Assembly: GCA_942492905.1 (NCBI GenBank)
Contig: OW818657.1
Coordinates: forward strand, 3,596,001 to 3,660,000
Reading direction: 5' to 3'
Length of the DNA stretch: 64,000 nt
From: CAIZWU01 sp942492905
Lineage (GTDB): Bacteria; Verrucomicrobiota; Verrucomicrobiia; Verrucomicrobiales; V1-33
Position 1 is the first letter of the stretch. The number at the start of each line of letters is the position of its first letter. The notes beneath the pieces were generated by a model. It did no database searches. It saw only the letters and a program-made list of their open reading frames with translations, and was not told the origin of the DNA. This document shows, one piece after another, positions 61,158 through 64,000 of this stretch. The position numbers were made by a program, and so were the translations under genes.

Positions 61158-61205
61158 AGGGTTCAGAGAATCCCACCGCCTGCCCCTGAACCCTGAACCC
61201 TTTTT
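61158..61205 (+). terminator. Hairpin plus T-run between nuoK and nuoL
   Basis: AGGGTTCAG (61158-61166) can pair with CTGAACCCT, which occurs twice in overlap at 61186-61194 and 61193-61201, followed by TTTTT (61201-61205). The motif sits in the 77-base nuoK-nuoL gap inside the operon. It could lower nuoL transcription or be an RNA-processing site. The GGTTCAGGG-type repeat may be dispersed in the genome. Confidence 0.45.
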
Positions 61206-61216
61206 CCTTCTGCTCC

Positions 61217-63037
61217 ATGAGTTCCGCCGCGATCATCCTTTTCCTCCCGCTGCTCACCGCTGCGGCCATCCTGCTGGGCTTGAAGCGCAGCGCCACGGTC
61301 AGCGCCCTGCTCTCCACCGCGGCCGTCGCCATCACTTTCCTCCTCAGCCTCGGACTGCTCTTCAAGGGCGAGGCCAGCAATGGCACCGAGGTCATCGGTT
61401 CCTGGATCAAAATCAGCGACACCTTCAGCCTCGACATTACCCTGAAGCTTGATGCCCTCAGCAAGGGCATGATGATCGTGGTCACCACCATTGGTCTGCT
61501 GGTTCATATCTTCTCCCTCGCCTACATGAAGGATGATGAAGGCAAGGCCCGTTACTTCGCCGGCCTGTCGCTCTTCCTCTTCTCCATGACCGGGATTGTC
61601 TATGCGGACAACTTCCCAATGATGTTCATCTTCTGGGAACTGGTGGGCGTCAGCTCCTACATCCTGATCGGCCACTGGTATACCAAAAACAGTGCGGCCG
61701 AAGCTGCCAAAAAGGCCTTTCTCACCAACCGCATCGGGGACTTCGGTTTCATGATCGGCATCCTGCTCCTCTGGGCCGCCACCAAGTCCCTCAGTTTTGA
61801 TGGCGTCAAAGCCGGCATCGACGCCGGGCTCATGTCCGGCACCCTCCTCACCGCCGCCACCCTCTGCATCTTCTGCGGCACCATCGGCAAGAGTGCGCAA
61901 TTTCCGCTCCATGTCTGGCTGCCGGACGCCATGGAAGGCCCGACTCCCGTCTCGGCCCTGATCCACGCCGCCACCATGGTCGCCGCCGGGGTTTATCTGA
62001 TGGTGAAGGTTTCCTTCCTCATCGTGGCCTCTGCCACCGCCGGCATGATCGTCGCCTGGATCGGCGGCATCACCGCCCTAATGGCCGCTTTGATGGCCAC
62101 ACAGCAGAACGACATCAAACGCGTTCTCGCCTACTCCACGCTGTCCCAGCTCGGTTACATGGTCATGGCCGTCGGCCTCAGCGCGCCGCAGGCCTCCATG
62201 TTCCACCTCTTCACTCACGCTTTTTTCAAGGCCTTGCTCTTCCTCGGCTCCGGCGCGGTGATTTATGCCTGCCACCACGAGCAGGACATCTGGAAAATGG
62301 GTGGCCTGAAGTCGAAAATGCCCATCACTTTCCTGACCTTTGTCATCGGCACCGCGGCCCTGATGGCCGTTCCTTTCGTCACCTCCGGCTTCTACTCGAA
62401 GGAAGCTATTCTCGAAGCCGCCCGCCATCAGAATAAGCTCCTCTTCGCTGTCGGAGCTTTTACCGCCTTCCTCACGGCTTTCTACATGACGCGTCTGGTC
62501 ATCGTCACCTTCTTCGGCAAGCCCCGTGCCCATGGAGCCGATCACGCCCACGAAGTCCCGCTTCTCATGCTCATTCCCTTGGTCGTGCTGGCCGTGCCTT
62601 CCCTGATCGCCGGCTTCCACTTCTTCGGTGGCACTGTCCTCGGCGAGAACATGCCACATCACGAAGGCAGTGTGATTGGCATCACCTTCTTCGTCTCGCT
62701 GGCCACCCTTGTCCTGGGCGTCTTCTTCGGCTGGAAAACCTATGCCGGCAAAGACAGTGATCCGCTCGCCGCCAACCCTACTGCCAAGCTCTTCGCCAAC
62801 AAATTCTACTTCGACGAACTCTACGCCAAGGGCATCAAAATTGTCCAGGACGGCTTCGCCCAGATCCTCCAGCTCATCGACGGGCTTCTCATCGACGGCC
62901 TCGGCGTGCGCGGTCTCTCCGGCCTCGCCTCCGGCACCGGTTCCCTGCTCCGCCGACTCCAAGTAGGCAATATCCAAGGTTATGCCTTCCTCTTCGGCTT
63001 GGGCGTGCTGTTGCTGGTTTCCTTCGCCTTGATGTGA
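61217..63037 (+). CDS. nuoL: NADH-quinone oxidoreductase subunit L
   Basis: A 606-residue antiporter-like membrane subunit with roughly 16 helices. The core proton-pumping motifs are MMFIFWELVGVSSYILIGHW, KAFLTNRIGDFGFMIG, FPLHVWLPDAMEGPTPVSAL, HAATMVAAGVYLM, and DIKRVLAYSTLSQLGYM then HLFTHAFFKALLFLGSGA. The long amphipathic helix and C-terminal anchor (NIQGYAFLFGLGVLLLVSFA) are present, so it is complete. Unusually, nuoM and nuoN do not follow. Confidence 0.94.
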   Translation: MSSAAIILFLPLLTAAAILLGLKRSATVSALLSTAAVAITFLLSLGLLFKGEASNGTEVIGSWIKISDTFSLDITLKLDALSKGMMIVVTTIGLLVHIFSLAYMKDDEGKARYFAGLSLFLFSMTGIVYADNFPMMFIFWELVGVSSYILIGHWYTKNSAAEAAKKAFLTNRIGDFGFMIGILLLWAATKSLSFDGVKAGIDAGLMSGTLLTAATLCIFCGTIGKSAQFPLHVWLPDAMEGPTPVSALIHAATMVAAGVYLMVKVSFLIVASATAGMIVAWIGGITALMAALMATQQNDIKRVLAYSTLSQLGYMVMAVGLSAPQASMFHLFTHAFFKALLFLGSGAVIYACHHEQDIWKMGGLKSKMPITFLTFVIGTAALMAVPFVTSGFYSKEAILEAARHQNKLLFAVGAFTAFLTAFYMTRLVIVTFFGKPRAHGADHAHEVPLLMLIPLVVLAVPSLIAGFHFFGGTVLGENMPHHEGSVIGITFFVSLATLVLGVFFGWKTYAGKDSDPLAANPTAKLFANKFYFDELYAKGIKIVQDGFAQILQLIDGLLIDGLGVRGLSGLASGTGSLLRRLQVGNIQGYAFLFGLGVLLLVSFALM

Positions 63038-63296
63038 TAAAACACTCCGCCCCGATCACTCTGCCAAAGCTTGATCAAGCCGGCTGATGACAGGAAGGGG
63101 CTGGCGACAATCGTTGACGGAACAGCAATTCCCCGGAGTTGATGCCGAGGTGAATACTGCCCTGTTCCCATTCCGGGAAGAAAGTGATACCCAGTCCGGG
63201 CCGTTGAGGTAGCCGGTGTCTCTTTTACGCTTGGCGCGCACTCCTGAATCGCGTTCTGATCCGTTCGGACCCAACTGCCAGCCTTCCTCCCAGCCC

Positions 63297-63596
63297 ATGA
63301 ACGAACGCGATCTCAACCGGTTGCTGCGCCAAGGCGCTTCACCGGAACCCTCCTGGACAGGGGCAGTGGATTTTGCGGATGCAGTGCTGGCACGGTTGCC
63401 GGGGATTCGTTTTGTCATCCCGGGCAGCCATCCAGGAACCAGGATACTGGTGCTGGCAGGTGGTTTGGGATTGTTGACCGCCCTGGGGATCAGCCTGAGC
63501 CGTTCCAAGGACACGCCAACCAATGCCACCCCGCCCCCCCTGACGCTTTTTCAGCCGGAAGCCGTGGAATCCTGGCCCACCCCGCCGACGCCATGA
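63297..63596 (+). CDS. Small membrane protein of unknown function (possible anti-sigma-like)
   Basis: A 99-residue protein. Residues 1-45 are cytosolic and charged (MNERDLNRLLRQGASPEPSW), a single hydrophobic segment lies about 48-66 (RILVLAGGLGLLTALGISLS), and a short proline-rich end follows. ATG at 63297 is preferred over GTG 63216. It overlaps the next gene by ATGA. Together with a CnrR/CpxP-like downstream protein this resembles membrane stress-sensing pairs. No sigma-factor gene is visible upstream (63038-63296 holds no gene I can support). Confidence 0.5.
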   Translation: MNERDLNRLLRQGASPEPSWTGAVDFADAVLARLPGIRFVIPGSHPGTRILVLAGGLGLLTALGISLSRSKDTPTNATPPPLTLFQPEAVESWPTPPTP

Positions 63597-64000
63597 GCCC
63601 CCGGAGCAATATCTATCTCTGGCTCGGGGCCACGATCCTCGTGGCCGCGCTCACGGCCTGGGCAGTGACCCAACGATTACCAGCCCTTCCTGCAAAATCC
63701 GCGGCCGATGCATCCATCCTCGATTCTCGCGGGTTGTCTCTTCATGAATGGATGCATCAGCACCTCGAGATATCCACCGCGCAGCACGCCCTCCTTGATC
63801 CCCTGGAGTCCGCGTTTGAATCCGAACGGGTACAACTCCGCCAGCAAATCCGGCAGTTGGGAGAAGATCTCGCGGTCGCCATCCGCGACGCCGAACCGGA
63901 CGCAGCCATCCTCGCACACCAGGAGAAGCTGAACGACGCCCAGGGAAGGCTGCAGCAGACCACCCTGAAACACTTCATTGAAATGAAACAGCACCTGAAC
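63593..64000 (+). CDS. Partial CnrR/CpxP-like periplasmic protein
   Basis: Open to the window edge; 136 residues visible. A membrane anchor (about 7-26, IYLWLGATILVAALTAWAVT) is followed by a helical periplasmic domain: LSLHEWMHQHLEISTAQHAL, LDPLESAFESERVQLRQQIR, AHQEKLNDAQGRLQQTTLKH. The HEWMHxxL and helical-hairpin arrangement is typical of heavy-metal sensor or Spy/CpxP-related proteins. The ATG overlaps the TGA of the preceding gene. Confidence 0.6.
   Translation, partial: MSPRSNIYLWLGATILVAALTAWAVTQRLPALPAKSAADASILDSRGLSLHEWMHQHLEISTAQHALLDPLESAFESERVQLRQQIRQLGEDLAVAIRDAEPDAAILAHQEKLNDAQGRLQQTTLKHFIEMKQHLN

Noticed and set aside
63056..63529. Minus-strand frame of 157 codons at the right edge
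   Set aside because: No family-like sequence; it overlaps the better-supported plus-strand membrane protein gene.

Overview
The window looks like a chromosomal segment of a GC-rich member of the Verrucomicrobiota (Verrucomicrobiales-like; inference). Three things point there. A giant secreted PVC-type dehydrogenase carries a beta-propeller, a carbohydrate-binding-like module and a C-terminal cytochrome c motif. There are many secreted or lipid-anchored proteins of unknown function. Short GC-rich palindromic repeats sit in intergenic DNA and inside a coding sequence. No rRNA, tRNA, CRISPR array or intact insertion sequence was found.

Layout. 1-3055: an edge-truncated secreted/membrane protein, O-acetylhomoserine sulfhydrylase (metY) and the 16S rRNA methyltransferase rsmH, with a 14-bp hairpin between the last two. 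3056-6199: an accessory patch with visibly AT-richer codon use, holding an IS5-type transposase remnant, an fn3-like fragment, a DUF2971 protein, an unknown 127-aa protein, a lipoprotein and an overlapping 58-aa two-helix membrane protein. 6382-11902: a frameshifted SGNH hydrolase, a secreted polysaccharide-lyase-like protein and the PVC dehydrogenase. 11988-20497: an ABC-F ATPase, a VapBC-type toxin-antitoxin pair, a frameshifted glycosyltransferase, RecQ with a palindromic repeat inserted in its N-terminus, a TonB-like protein and RecD2.

20595-36790 is the most striking part. The five-gene STM4011-STM4015 set (ATP-grasp-like protein, leucine-rich-repeat protein, alkaline-phosphatase-superfamily hydrolase, two radical SAM proteins) lies around a divergent promoter region with a HAD phosphatase. 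Its rightward arm runs with stop-start overlaps straight into a second module. That module has a small 4Fe-4S radical SAM protein, two unknown proteins, a soluble FtsH-like AAA/M41 protease with an extra degenerate N-terminal AAA-like domain, an 88-aa protein, a 1036-aa helical protein, a MoxR AAA ATPase and a vWA-like protein without a visible MIDAS motif. The second module matches what I know as the FtsH-vWA-MoxR ternary systems, predicted by comparative genomics to act in biological conflict. The joint operon suggests radical chemistry and ATP-grasp ligation work together with regulated proteolysis or remodelling.

36830-39067: an ABC ATPase, upp and a Tyr/Ser-rich lipoprotein. 39127-55739, all on the minus strand, is a nine-gene lipid/polyketide locus: methyltransferase, esterase lipoprotein, RMDN-like TPR protein, a 2556-aa fully reducing PKS (KS-AT-DH-MT-ER-KR-ACP), a free-standing condensation-type acyltransferase, a fatty-acid desaturase, a MacB/FtsX-type ABC exporter pair and a LolA-like lipoprotein-sorting protein. 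It reads as synthesis, transfer and export of a reduced, possibly methyl-branched polyketide lipid. 55958-63037: a DUF1287 protein and nuoGHIJKL, the latter behind a perfect TGTGA-N6-TCACA palindrome. The right edge holds a small membrane protein overlapping a truncated CnrR/CpxP-like periplasmic protein.

Two single-base frameshifts, both beside short G runs, may be real inactivations or assembly errors.
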